NCBI GenBank assembly: GCA_949128115.1 | Contig: OX421964.1 | Location: forward strand, 51,748,601-51,812,600 | DNA length: 64,000 nt | Reading direction: 5' to 3' | Source: Anaspis maculata | Taxonomy: Eukaryota; Arthropoda; Insecta; Coleoptera; Scraptiidae | Part shown: positions 36,801 to 42,800 of the stretch, piece after piece | Position numbering within the stretch: position 1 is the first letter of the stretch | Layout of the letters: each line of letters starts with the position of its first letter | The notes under the pieces: generated by a model | What the model saw: the letters and a program-made list of their open reading frames with translations, nothing else | Told to the model about the DNA's origin: nothing | Databases searched by the model: none | Made by a program: the position numbers and the translations under genes

Positions 36801-38451
36801 TCTTTTCCCCTTCCTCTATATAGTTACTCCCCCTGCTCCTGGACGGTTTATTACTATTACCATTGTATCTACCACTACTATTATTACTGTCACAGTAAAT
36901 AAGGGAGAATAACAAACTGCAGGATGGTCCGCATTTTTTATTCTGAATTTTAATTTTAGACAGGGTAGTATGTTTAAAAGAAACATTTGTTTTTCTTCAT
37001 CTTTCACAAGGAATTGCTACTGCTATTGCAACTCCTAGTAAAAAGTGAAGTGATAGCCAATGTTTCTTTTGATCCAGATCCTGTGAGGTTTAGGGGTAGA
37101 ACACTCATAATAAAAATGAAGGAGAAACAAAAAACTATCGAATAGTGATATAAAATAGGGTGCAGTAGTAATAATTATGATATTTCCATGACAGTTCTTC
37201 TTCTTCTTCTTCTTCAATGAATACAAAACTTTTTTTCTTCTAGGCGATACGATGGCAAAACATTTGGCAATTTGCGAACGAAAGTCAGCATACCCGTCGA
37301 TAGCAGCAGCTAAAGTAGCCACGGTCACCCATAGCATGTTGGATGTACTAGGATTAGTGCGGAAACCTGAAGAGGCACCAGCTTCAAAAATCGAGAGCAG
37401 TGGCAGTAGCACAAAATTAACGGAACCGACACCTTCAGTCACTATTGAGAAATTGTCGAGAATCGGCCGGCCTCGGAAGATCCTTGAGAAAAGTAAAGAA
37501 GTTCCTGAAGACAATGATGTCATAGAATTGAACAGCGATGACGACGACAGCAATAGTAGTGATAAGCCATTAGCAGAAGTTAAAGGCGAAATGAAGGAGT
37601 CCACCGCCAGTGCACCAGAGGAATCTTTGGATGCTTCAGTTGCTGACAGTGAAGCCACAGATGAAGGCAACACCACAGTGATTGAAGTGGAAAAAGAGAA
37701 GAAAAGCGACGAGGGGGATAGATCAGAAATAGAAAAAAAGAGCGACGACGAGGAGGGCAGTTCAGAAAAAGTAAAGAAGAAGGACGACGAGGCATGTAGT
37801 TTAGAAAAAGAAAATAAAAGCGATGATGAGGTCAAAGCAGTAGAAGAAAAGAACATTGAAGGCGATGACAAATCTGAAAAAGATATGAAAAGTGAAGATG
37901 AAGACAAATTAGAAAAAGAAAAGAAAAGCGATGACGAGGAAGAAAAATCGGAAAAAGAAAAGAAAAGCGATGATGAGGAAGAAAAATCGGAAAAAGAAAA
38001 GAAAAGCGATGACGAGGAAAACAAATCGGAAAAAGAAAAGAAAAGCGATGATGAGGAGGACAATGTGGAAAGTAAAGAACCGTCTGAACAAGGCGAGAGA
38101 TCCTCTGAAGAAGGAGAGAGGGAGGACGAGCCGGAGCTTGACAAATCCTCAGACGAAATTGTAGAAAACAAACCAAGCTCTGAAGCATCTCCTGTGGCAG
38201 CAGAACTTGCTAATGATATGGAAGTGGATGCAGCTAGTGAAACCGAAAAGGATGACAAAACAAATGAAACGTCAGCAAATCTTGATGCCAGCAACGAAGC
38301 TACGCTTATCGATCTTGTGGATGATGTTGAAATGGCCGAAGATAAAATGGACGCAGAAGGAATCTTGGCTGAAGCCGTGAACGACGACGACAAGACGACC
38401 GAACTTGACGATATTATCGACAGAGCAATGTGTCCTACGGATGCAGACTAA
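3718..38451 (+). CDS. row: POGZ/Row-like zinc-finger chromatin protein with Merlin-like transposase domain (9 coding exons, 1528 aa)
   Basis: Exons 3718-3831, 10308-10377, 10437-10682, 11292-11803, 14591-14886, 14948-15209, 19296-21013, 21458-21618 and 37244-38451 all have GT-AG borders and join in phase (4587 nt). Residues 39-43 (IIEVD) and 345-352 (VVDLTSED) look like SUMO-interacting motifs. About 413-690 align by motif with Merlin/IS1595 transposases: a Cys region, GGYVW, LFEGSSHPP, LGGPGVKVQV, and a WREWYG end. The first catalytic Asp is replaced. A Pro/Ala linker follows. Residues 825-1150 carry six C2H2 fingers plus Cys-rich modules (QYSTCCSNAMQAHI, GDTMAKHLA) typical of vertebrate POGZ and Drosophila Row (relative of woc). 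GRPRK at 1201 is an AT-hook. The tail is acidic. By family, it is expected to bind chromatin in HP1-type complexes in the nucleus. The row symbol rests on finger order, not on a database search. Confidence 0.85.
7108..7314. mobile_element. hAT-type MITE with 8-bp target duplication
   Basis: The termini are CAGGGCCGGGCC and its inverse GGCCCGGCCCTG. The flanks are the exact 8-bp duplication AATATACC (7100-7107 and 7315-7322). The CAGGG start and 8-bp duplication are the hAT superfamily signature. At 207 bp it is non-autonomous; the interior is rich in GCCGCC. Confidence 0.85.
7675..8265 (+). repeat. Dispersed repeat with internal inverted repeat; diverged copy at 46665-47470
   Basis: AAACATCTCGAAATCGCCAC near 8040 returns inverted near 8205-8235. 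The same order (Thr-like T-runs, AACCAAAGTTTAC, the GAAAACATCTC segment) is seen at 46665-47470. It is probably part of an old foldback element. Confidence 0.5.
8261..8620 (+). repeat. Direct duplication, period about 214 bp
   Basis: GAGTGTCGTCAACCGATAT at 8261 and AAGTGTCGCCATCCGATAT at about 8474 each start a ~140-bp stretch with TTCGTATCATCC, TCATTTCTTATGTAAAGCGA and a GCTTATACGT hairpin. The copies are diverged but collinear. Confidence 0.6.
9553..9830 (+). repeat. Local duplication of a ~50-bp block with ACGT-rich dyads
   Basis: A block reading TTCAACGTGGAAATTGGCGA through GCAATTCCTTAGTTA at about 9627 recurs at about 9767. It is surrounded by CGTACGTACG and GTTACGTTACGTCGTACG dyads. 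No family was recognised. Confidence 0.45.
10308..10377 (+). CDS. row: row-like exon 2 (short, residues 39-62)
   Basis: The acceptor is TTTCTTTCCAG|ATC. It codes IIEVDPPPKKKYK, then a basic/Ser stretch. The donor AATG|GTATA leaves phase 1. Joining to exon 1 gives DDDIIEVD, an acidic-flanked hydrophobic SUMO-interacting pattern. Confidence 0.75.
10437..10682 (+). CDS. row: row-like exon 3 (helical region, residues 62-144)
   Basis: The acceptor is TTGCTTGTAG|ACC, only 59 bp after exon 2. The code contains a charged helix (QKARQEQVNKEEREIEAKI) likely to form a coiled coil. The donor GTGG|GTAAGA is at 10683, phase 1. Confidence 0.8.
11292..11803 (+). CDS. row: row-like exon 4 (low-complexity Pro/Gln/Lys region, residues 144-314)
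   Basis: The acceptor is CACTTTCAG|GTG. The code is Pro/Gln/Ala/Lys-rich (for example VPSQPIVLQPTASGSN) with short LAAKP repeats, and is probably disordered. The donor AGG|GTAAGT is at 11804, phase 0. Confidence 0.82.
12664..14140 (+). repeat. Dispersed TACAGGGG...CACCCTGTA repeat, interrupted; compact copy at 44673-44858
   Basis: The compact copy runs uninterrupted for about 190 bp: TATACAGGGGGTGTCGTTT, CAAACTGCACTTTGACC, TTCCGTTTGCAGTG, then CTCACCCTGC. Here the same order is split by about 1.3 kb between about 12700 and 13990. The shared lead TGTAAAGATATACAGGGG shows both are the same element end. Confidence 0.6.
12845..13350 (+). other. Candidate two-exon transcription unit nested in row-like intron 4
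   Basis: A GC-rich stretch follows a leader-like AACCTAACC and opens a 57-aa frame (ATG 12877, stop 13048) of unknown family. A strong donor (CTTCAG|GTAAGT, 13057) is followed by a compact 51-bp intron ending TACTACTATAG|ACCC. The downstream segment (13109 on) has a long open frame and an AATAAAG at about 13333. The stop sits 7 bases before the donor, so the coding content is uncertain. It may be a captured host gene fragment or pseudogene. Confidence 0.3.
14591..14886 (+). CDS. row: row-like exon 5 (residues 315-413)
   Basis: The acceptor is TTTTCGCAG|CCA. It contains KKSVVDLTSEDGR, a strong SUMO-interacting pattern, and ends in FTEW, where the transposase-like region begins. The donor ATG|GTACTG is in phase 2. 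Confidence 0.82.
14948..15209 (+). CDS. row: row-like exon 6 (first half of Merlin-like transposase domain, residues 413-500)
   Basis: The acceptor is TTTTTTCAG|GTTG, 61 bp after exon 5. It codes LIQQGLVRSDQKC, GGYVWISECC and SGSLFEGSSHPP. This is the order seen at the N-terminal zinc-ribbon-like part of Merlin/IS1595 transposases. The donor TGG|GTAAGT is at 15210, phase 0. Confidence 0.85.
15408..15522. mobile_element. Hairpin MITE, about 115 bp
   Basis: GAGTGATCGAATCAATTTCT plus CCTCAA at the left returns inverted as TTGAGGAGAAATTTATTTGATCACTC in spirit at the right, with a short unrelated loop. The flanks show no certain duplication. Confidence 0.55.
16205..16321. mobile_element. Hairpin MITE, about 117 bp
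   Basis: GTGTGATCAATTGAATTCCT and TAATTTAGGCAGGCTGTG form near-perfect inverted arms around a ~40-bp loop. It is non-autonomous and the superfamily is unknown. Confidence 0.65.
16550..18083. mobile_element. CAGGGTGG hairpin element at TA, split by a nested element
   Basis: Ends CAGGGTGGTCCATC and GATGGACCACCCTG, with TA at 16548-16549 and 18084-18085. Its own sequence is only about 245 bp: 16550-16673 and 17960-18083 are inverted copies meeting in ATTTTCAGCTATAGCTGAAAAT-type symmetry. A second element (16674-17959) lies exactly at that centre. Confidence 0.8.
16674..17959. mobile_element. CAGGGTGTCCC hairpin element nested at the dyad TA of its host
   Basis: Starts CAGGGTGTCCCATTTTGACG and ends with the inverse, flanked by TA (16672-16673 and 17960-17961). 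The arms are about 600 bp and mirror each other through a centre near 17310. Nothing is coded; the open frames are arm shadows. Confidence 0.8.
18086..19065. mobile_element. CAGGGTGAAACAG element abutting the previous one, TA target
   Basis: Terminal CAGGGTGAAACAG and CTGTTCCACCCTG, flanked by TA (18084-18085 and 19066-19067). The left TA is shared with the right end of 16550-18083. Its interior (about 18440-18960) belongs to a dispersed family also seen at 26850-27560. Confidence 0.75.
19296..21013 (+). CDS. row: row-like exon 7 (transposase core, linker, zinc fingers 1-6; residues 501-1073)
   Basis: The acceptor is a T-run ending AAG|GTC. The exon opens with the rest of the transposase-like fold (GGPG at about 531, Asp at about 610, Glu at about 643, WREWYG at about 673). 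A Pro/Ala/Thr linker follows, then six Cys/His fingers starting at C825. A knuckle, CKECDTPLSAPKHF, closes the exon. The canonical donor GT|GTGAGT is at 21014, phase 2. The reading frame also stays open upstream into the intron, but that part has no family similarity. Confidence 0.92.
21458..21618 (+). CDS. row: row-like exon 8 (Cys-rich finger module, residues 1073-1127)
   Basis: The acceptor is TTACATTCCAG|GTC. It codes SFESCQSSNCQYSTCC and an AHIAKC finger end, then MYCICGHRDSCG. Splitting after this Gly leaves the finger to be finished by exon 9 (DTMAKHLAIC). The donor TGTG|GTACGT is in phase 1. Confidence 0.85.
24250..24458. mobile_element. Hairpin MITE inside the 8.7-kb element
   Basis: TTGGCGGCTTTACAGAACTT at the left is mirrored by AAGTTCTGTAAAAGCGG at the right, with GTCGCC/GGCGAC following inward. 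The centre is GC-rich. Confidence 0.55.
25030..25560 (-). pseudogene. Inverted twin of the retrotransposon ORF2 fragment, left arm
   Basis: A reverse-strand copy of the same fragment, with the EQFVEQWQRQWNALVQ-like frame at 25024-25296. It mirrors 25790-26240 across the palindrome centre, so the retroelement piece was duplicated in inverted orientation. Small differences between the twins show independent decay. Confidence 0.5.
25790..26240 (+). pseudogene. Non-LTR retrotransposon ORF2 C-terminal fragment (R1/LOA-like), right arm
   Basis: One frame codes a segment with ALRITSAYRTVPHDAARAL and SGIPPF. This is like the region just after the reverse transcriptase domain in R1/LOA/Jockey-type insect elements (the SAYRT...AGIPP motif). 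The frame then shifts: QFVEQWQRQWN, resembling the Trp-rich helper region, lies in another frame. There is no RT catalytic core and no endonuclease, so it is a decayed captured fragment. Confidence 0.55.
26850..27560 (+). repeat. Dispersed repeat, second copy at about 18600-18960
   Basis: Both copies share TCTGTGTGTCTGTAATCT, ACTTGAAATTTGGTRTGC, TGTCATCTGTCAAACRGAA and an ATCCGATGGATT stretch in the same orientation. This copy is interrupted by an A-tailed insert (26908-27122). Confidence 0.6.
26908..27122 (-). mobile_element. A-tailed retroposon-like insert (SINE-like), reverse orientation
   Basis: It interrupts the dispersed repeat between GATCAACT and CTTGAAATTTGG; the intact order is seen at about 18670-18690. 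On the minus strand it ends AAGGC plus a run of A, as a retroposon tail would. No RNA polymerase III boxes were confirmed, so SINE versus truncated LINE is open. Confidence 0.4.
28430..30170 (+). repeat. Decayed large tandem repeats (unit about 560 bp)
   Basis: GTCTGCGAAATGTSAARAAA followed by CCTGGTGTCA recurs at about 28443, 29427 and 29988. A GATTTTTGAT...AAGCCCGC...TTTTCAAGTTA block also recurs. The copies are strongly diverged with changing spacing. Confidence 0.5.
30334..31165. mobile_element. Element with TGGCGGATTTACCC inverted ends
   Basis: TGGCGGATTTACCC at the left and GGGTAAATCCGCCA at the right bound a segment rich in GGGCCC/GGGGGCC blocks. A smaller hairpin MITE (31009-31150) lies against its right end. 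No coding region is seen. Confidence 0.5.
31009..31150. mobile_element. Hairpin MITE, about 142 bp
   Basis: CGTTCTGTCAGCTTATTTAG and GCAAGTTTTAATTT arms return inverted as AAATTAAAACTTGC and CTAAATAAGCTGACTGAACG. The inner part (TAAGCGCAGC) is also mirrored. Confidence 0.65.
32579..33506. mobile_element. Foldback element, 928 bp (CAGTATACCGTCCG ends)
   Basis: CAGTATACCGTCCGTTTTTT and its inverse close the element. The arms of about 390 bp include ACAGATGTCATTTTTTGACA and CTTCTAGGGGTCTTT, both mirrored. The unpaired centre is near 33040. No protein and no certain target duplication. Confidence 0.75.
34567..34727. mobile_element. Hairpin MITE, about 160 bp
   Basis: AGTAGAACGACTTTTTGGAG with AAAGTGACAAGCTGG at the left is mirrored by CCAGCTTGTCACTT and AAAGTCATTCTACT at the right. 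Confidence 0.65.
34798..36520. mobile_element. Foldback element, about 1.7 kb
   Basis: The arms of about 800 bp are inverted copies, e.g. TTCGGAAGTTGACGAAATTT at about 34839 and its inverse near 36450. GGACACTAACTGCTGAATAC is mirrored near 35745. The ~100-bp centre holds a TAT-type trinucleotide run. Nothing is coded. Confidence 0.7.
37244..38451 (+). CDS. row: row-like exon 9 (finger end, AT-hook, acidic tail; residues 1127-1528, stop)
   Basis: The acceptor has a long pyrimidine tract (TTTTTTTCTTCTAG|GCG). GDTMAKHLAIC completes the finger begun in exon 8, matching the POGZ/Row order and supporting the 15.6-kb intron. GRPRK at 1201 is an AT-hook core. DVIELNSDDDD at 1218 and TLIDLVDD at 1480 look like SUMO-interacting motifs. 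Residues of about 1351-1396 are four tandem copies of a 13-aa acidic/basic unit (EKEKKSDDEEEKS). TAA at 38449. Confidence 0.88.
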
Positions 38452-38820
38452 TTTACTTGTGAGTTTTTTTTTCAATACCTAGTGTATGTTCTATGTACAT
38501 AATGTTTATTCAAAGACTTATTTTTTTCTATTTGTTGTGAAAGTTATGGAGGAACTAGCACAGGAGAAGTTTTAAAAAACTGTTCGGTTGTATTACATGA
38601 TGATGAATCAATATAATTTTGTTTAAAAGTGCCGTTTTTTATATGCTTTGATTTCTTGTAAGTTAAATATTATATTTGTAATACTTTTAAATAAAAACAA
38701 ATTTTCTTCTTTAATAATAAAGAGTCTATTTTCGTACTACACTAAAAAGTACATTCTCGCATTTCAAGTACGCAGCTGCCACGTTGAAGGCAAGAAAATA
38801 CAGAAGTAATTTTCAAATAA
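38452..38820. other. Convergent intergenic gap between the row-like and DHPAAS-like genes
   Basis: The 369 bp between two stop codons must serve as 3' UTR for both genes. It is AT-rich with poly(A) signals on the plus strand and candidate ones on the minus strand (ATTAAA at 38710-38715, AATAAA at 38505-38510). The transcripts may overlap. Confidence 0.6.
38690..38721 (+). terminator. row: Poly(A) signals for the row-like gene
   Basis: AATAAA at 38690-38695 and again at 38716-38721, about 240-270 bp after the stop codon. Cleavage sites are not known. Confidence 0.5.
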
Positions 38821-39852
38821 TCACGATATTCCAATAAGTTTTTCATTTTTGCCTACCGTAAAAGTGGCATTATATTCAGTTTCTTTTTCTTTGCAACGTG
38901 AAAATATCACCAAATCGGTTTGTTCCCTTATTTCATTCCAAGCGTACAAAATATCGCTTTTTTCTGTAAACCGGCTGCAAATCACGAACCGAATGACCAG
39001 CTTTCCCTGGTAGTAGTAAGGCATGATGAAAATGTTCCTTCTCTGGGTTACCCTGTCCAGAACTTGCTGCGTCAAAGCATCATTACCCCTAACTCTGAAG
39101 CAAACCAAACCCATGTTGGACGTGCAAATCTCAAATCGTGCATCGACCCTCACGAGATTCTCGAAGTACTCCGCCAGGCCAATTTGCTGCCGGATGTGCT
39201 TTTGGATCCCCTCGACGCCGTAAATTCTCAAAACGAACCACAGCTTCAGAGCTCTGAACCGGCGGCAGTTCGGAATTTGCCAGTTTTGTATATTGGGGAT
39301 TCCCGGTGCGTGTGCATCAGAAGATTTGAAAAGGCTTTCGACATGCGTTACGTTTTTGAACCACATGGCAGAGCAATCCGAATTGACCAACATCCATTTA
39401 TGGGGGTTTACGTTGAAGGAATCTGCGTATTCTACTCCGGACATGAAGTGGCGGTATTCCGGGCAAGCGAAGGCGGATCCGGCGTAGGCCGCGTCCACGT
39501 GTAGCCAGATTCCGTATTTCTGACAAACTGGACCGATTTCATCCAATTTGTCGAAAGCGCAGGTTCCAGTGGTTCCCAAAGTGGCGACCACGCAGCAAGG
39601 CGTGAGGCCTTGGGCTTTGTCCTTGATAATGGCTTCTAGAAGAGTGCTGCCTCTCAGGCAGCCTTCTTGGTCCGTGGGAAGGAGTTTCATGGGGACTGAT
39701 GCAAGTAAACCGGCTTTTTCTACGGAGGAGTTGGATTGTTCGGATGTGTAGGCCACGAGCTTGCTTTGACAGAGCTTTGGGTGCTGCGATTGTTTCAGGA
39801 CTCGGTTTTTTCCGCTCAGAAGGCCGACTAGAGTAGATTCACTTGCTGCATT
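38821..39852 (-). CDS. DHPAAS-like exon 4 (PLP domain to stop, residues 162-504)
   Basis: The acceptor TTCTTTCAG|AAT. It includes Asn202, Asp281, the PLP Lys313 and the WQIP...[13 protein letters not shown] stretch. The C-terminal domain ends LIGIS with TGA at 38823-38821. Confidence 0.92.
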   Translation of the reverse strand, partial: NAASESTLVGLLSGKNRVLKQSQHPKLCQSKLVAYTSEQSNSSVEKAGLLASVPMKLLPTDQEGCLRGSTLLEAIIKDKAQGLTPCCVVATLGTTGTCAFDKLDEIGPVCQKYGIWLHVDAAYAGSAFACPEYRHFMSGVEYADSFNVNPHKWMLVNSDCSAMWFKNVTHVESLFKSSDAHAPGIPNIQNWQIPNCRRFRALKLWFVLRIYGVEGIQKHIRQQIGLAEYFENLVRVDARFEICTSNMGLVCFRVRGNDALTQQVLDRVTQRRNIFIMPYYYQGKLVIRFVICSRFTEKSDILYAWNEIREQTDLVIFSRCKEKETEYNATFTVGKNEKLIGIS

Positions 39853-42800
39853 CTGAAAGAACACATTATTGAATATTTCAAATCATTCATCGGTGATTAT
39901 TACCGATTAATTGATTATCATTTCTTACACAATATATTGTATAGTACAGGAATTTTAGCTGAAATATCACTCAAACCTCAAAAAAAATACTGTAGTCGTG
40001 AAAATCACAGGTTCTGTTCAGAATTTTGTGCTCTTTCCAAATTTTTGGGTTTGAGAAAAATCCCAGCGGAGGCTTTTTTTTTTAGAGCTGTCAAAAGTCT
40101 GAAGACTGATAATTCTGAACAATTCCAAATTATACGAAGCTCAATTTTTCATGAGATTTGAAGTATACACAATTATGTGGAGACTGCAAATGTTGAGAAT
40201 GAACATATGAACAATTCTGAACCAAACACGATGGAAAATTTCATAGTTTTGTTGGAATATTTTGATTTTTTCTGTCAAATGTATATGATACAGGAAAAAT
40301 AGAAAAAAAAATTGCTAAAACCTTGGAAAAAATATGGACGTCCTGAAAGTTTGATATTCTGTTCCGACTTGAATGCCCTACTACATACCTGAAATTGACA
40401 GAAATCCCACCCCGGGGTTTCAACTAATTGGAGGGAGGGTGATCAGTTGCAACTCAAAATGGAGGGGATGAAACCCGTTGATCTATTGGATGCAAATACA
40501 TCGCAATTCGACGCATCATATCTCGTTGATACCATTTTGGCACAAAAAGTGTCGATCATTGTTGAGGGGGGGTCGTGGAAGGGGCGGAGCTCGGCTAGGT
40601 GATTGTTTTTGTTTTCCTGGTCATATACAGGGTGGTCCAGGTTTTAGTCGACAAATTTTGCAGGCTGATAGAGGATAAAAAAAGAAGTCGACTCACCTCA
40701 AAAAGTACATATCTAAAATGCATTAAAAAAGAAGTTACAGGCCTTCAAAGTTGCAGAAAAAAATTGTTTTTTTCTTGATAACTTTTGAACAGCCTGACCG
40801 ATTTTGCTCAAATTTTGCACATATGGTTAACAAACACGTCCCCAGTGATTTCTTGAAAAAAATTCTGTCAGAATGACGCAGTGCCGTAGATATGGGGGGT
40901 ACTAACGCTCTTACCCCCCTACTTTCTACGCCACTGGATATTTTGGAAAACCGTTAGTGGTATTGAATTTGGCGTTCAATTCTGAAGAGAAAATTGGCGT
41001 ATCATTGCTACATTTGGAGCAGCGGTTTCGGTGATATTTGTGTTTAAAGGTTCAAAAACACCGAATTACGCAAATGTTTCAAAATTCGAGCAAGCTTTGA
41101 TCCATCAACTTTCAACTTTTTTTTCAATTTAAAGTTTATTGATCCATAATTTAGCTCATGAGAAATTGGAAATTGGTTGTGAAAATTCATAATTTCAGTA
41201 ACGTGACCAATAAGAAACAAAGGGCCCTTGCTTCTTGTTCTTACCTAAACTTTCCAACTATCAAGTAAAGTGAATAGGTACCTATTGAATATCTAATTGT
41301 TGCTGAAATTATGAATTTTCACAACCAATTTTCAATTTCTCATGAGCTAAATTATGGATCAATAAACTTTATATTGAAAAAAAGTTGAAAGTTGATGGAT
41401 CACAGCTTGCTCGAATTTTGAAACATTTGCGTAATTCGGTGTTTTTAGCGCATTTTCCATCTTGATGAAAATCGCTATTGCAACCGCTTTGTCCGTCCGT
41501 CCGTCCGTCCGTCCGTTCCTCGAACTCCTCCCAAACTAGACGACCTAGCTTTCTAATTTTTTCGCTGTTACATAGCTGCCACTCCCAAAGGAGGGCTAGG
41601 CTATATTGGATGTCTATATTGCGCCGCCAACATAGAGAAAACCGCCCCCGATAAACTTGAAATAACATAATATTGCACTTTCTACCAGACCTGATGCTCT
41701 GGTGTTCTCATTTTTTGAATAATACATAGTTGCCACTTATAAACGTAAGCCAAGAAACATTCCGTCATCAATATGCGCCGCCGACATGAAAAAACTGCTA
41801 AAAACCGCCCCCAATCACTTTAAAATGAAAAACATAAACCCGAAGACATAGCGATCTGATTCTTTCGGTATATAGATAGCTGACAAAAAATGGGAAAGGA
41901 TAGGCTACTTTTGGTTAGTCGCCGCCCCCAGATTCCGCCCCCAAACGATAAAAAGTGCAACTTTCACAAATGTTACTGATTGAGATGTTCCCTTAAACAT
42001 TTAGGAACTGCCAACTCAAATTGTGCAACATTTGCTTAGCCGAACGCTGCCGCTCCCACACGCCGCCCCCAAAGTAAGAAATAAATGAAAAACATGAACC
42101 CAAAGACAAAGTGATCCAAGTTTTCCGCTATATGGATAGCTGACTGAAAATGGAAAAGGATAGGCTACTTTTGATATTGCGCCGCCTCCAGCTTCCGCGC
42201 CCAAAAGATAAAAAGTGCAACTTTCAACAATTTTCACTGATTTAGCTGATACTGTCATCTCGAACATTTAGAAACTCTTGACTCAAACTGTGCAAGAATC
42301 TCTTTACCAAACTCTGCCGCTCCCACACGCCGCCCCCAAAGTGAGAGATAAATGTAAAACATGAACCTGAAGACATAGCGATCTAATTCTTTCACTATAT
42401 TGATAGCTGACTGGAATTGGAAAAATATAGGCCACTTTTAATTAGCCGCCGCCTCCAGCTGCCGCCTCCAAACAAACAAAAAATGCAACTTTCACAATTT
42501 TCACTGATTGTCATATTTCCCTTACATTTAGAAACTCCCAACTCAAATTGTGCAACAGTTACTTTGCCGAATGCTGCCGCCCCCACACGCTACCCTCAAA
42601 GTGAGAGATGAATGAAAAACATAAACCCGAAGACATAACGATCTAATTCTTTCGCTATATGGATAGCTAACTGAAAATGGGAAAGAATGGGCTACCTTTG
42701 ACATGGCGCCGCCTCCAACTTCCACCCCCAAAAGAGAAAAAATGCAACTTTCAATAATTCCCACTGAATTACATTTTAATGTTACCTCAAACATTCAGAA

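Larger units (their letters stand above)
21619..37243 (+). other. row: row-like intron 8 (15.6 kb), mobile-element graveyard
   Basis: Separates two halves of one finger module. It contains an interrupted foldback element (22092-32463), an 8.7-kb element inside it, a 928-bp foldback (32579-33506), a hairpin MITE (34567-34727) and a 1.7-kb foldback (34798-36520). 33510-34560 and 36530-37190 show nothing I recognise. A CTT-repeat tract precedes the acceptor. Confidence 0.75.

Noticed and set aside
37035..38393. 452-aa Ser/Phe-rich minus-strand frame
   Set aside because: It is the antisense of the acidic Asp/Glu/Lys repeat exon of the row-like gene. The composition (SSSSLFFSFSD repeats) follows from the coding repeat and no family motif is present.
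42016..42794. Repeated ~80-aa minus frames (FEVTL...CTFFLLG)
   Set aside because: They recur once per satellite unit in both arrays and so reflect the repeat sequence, not genes.
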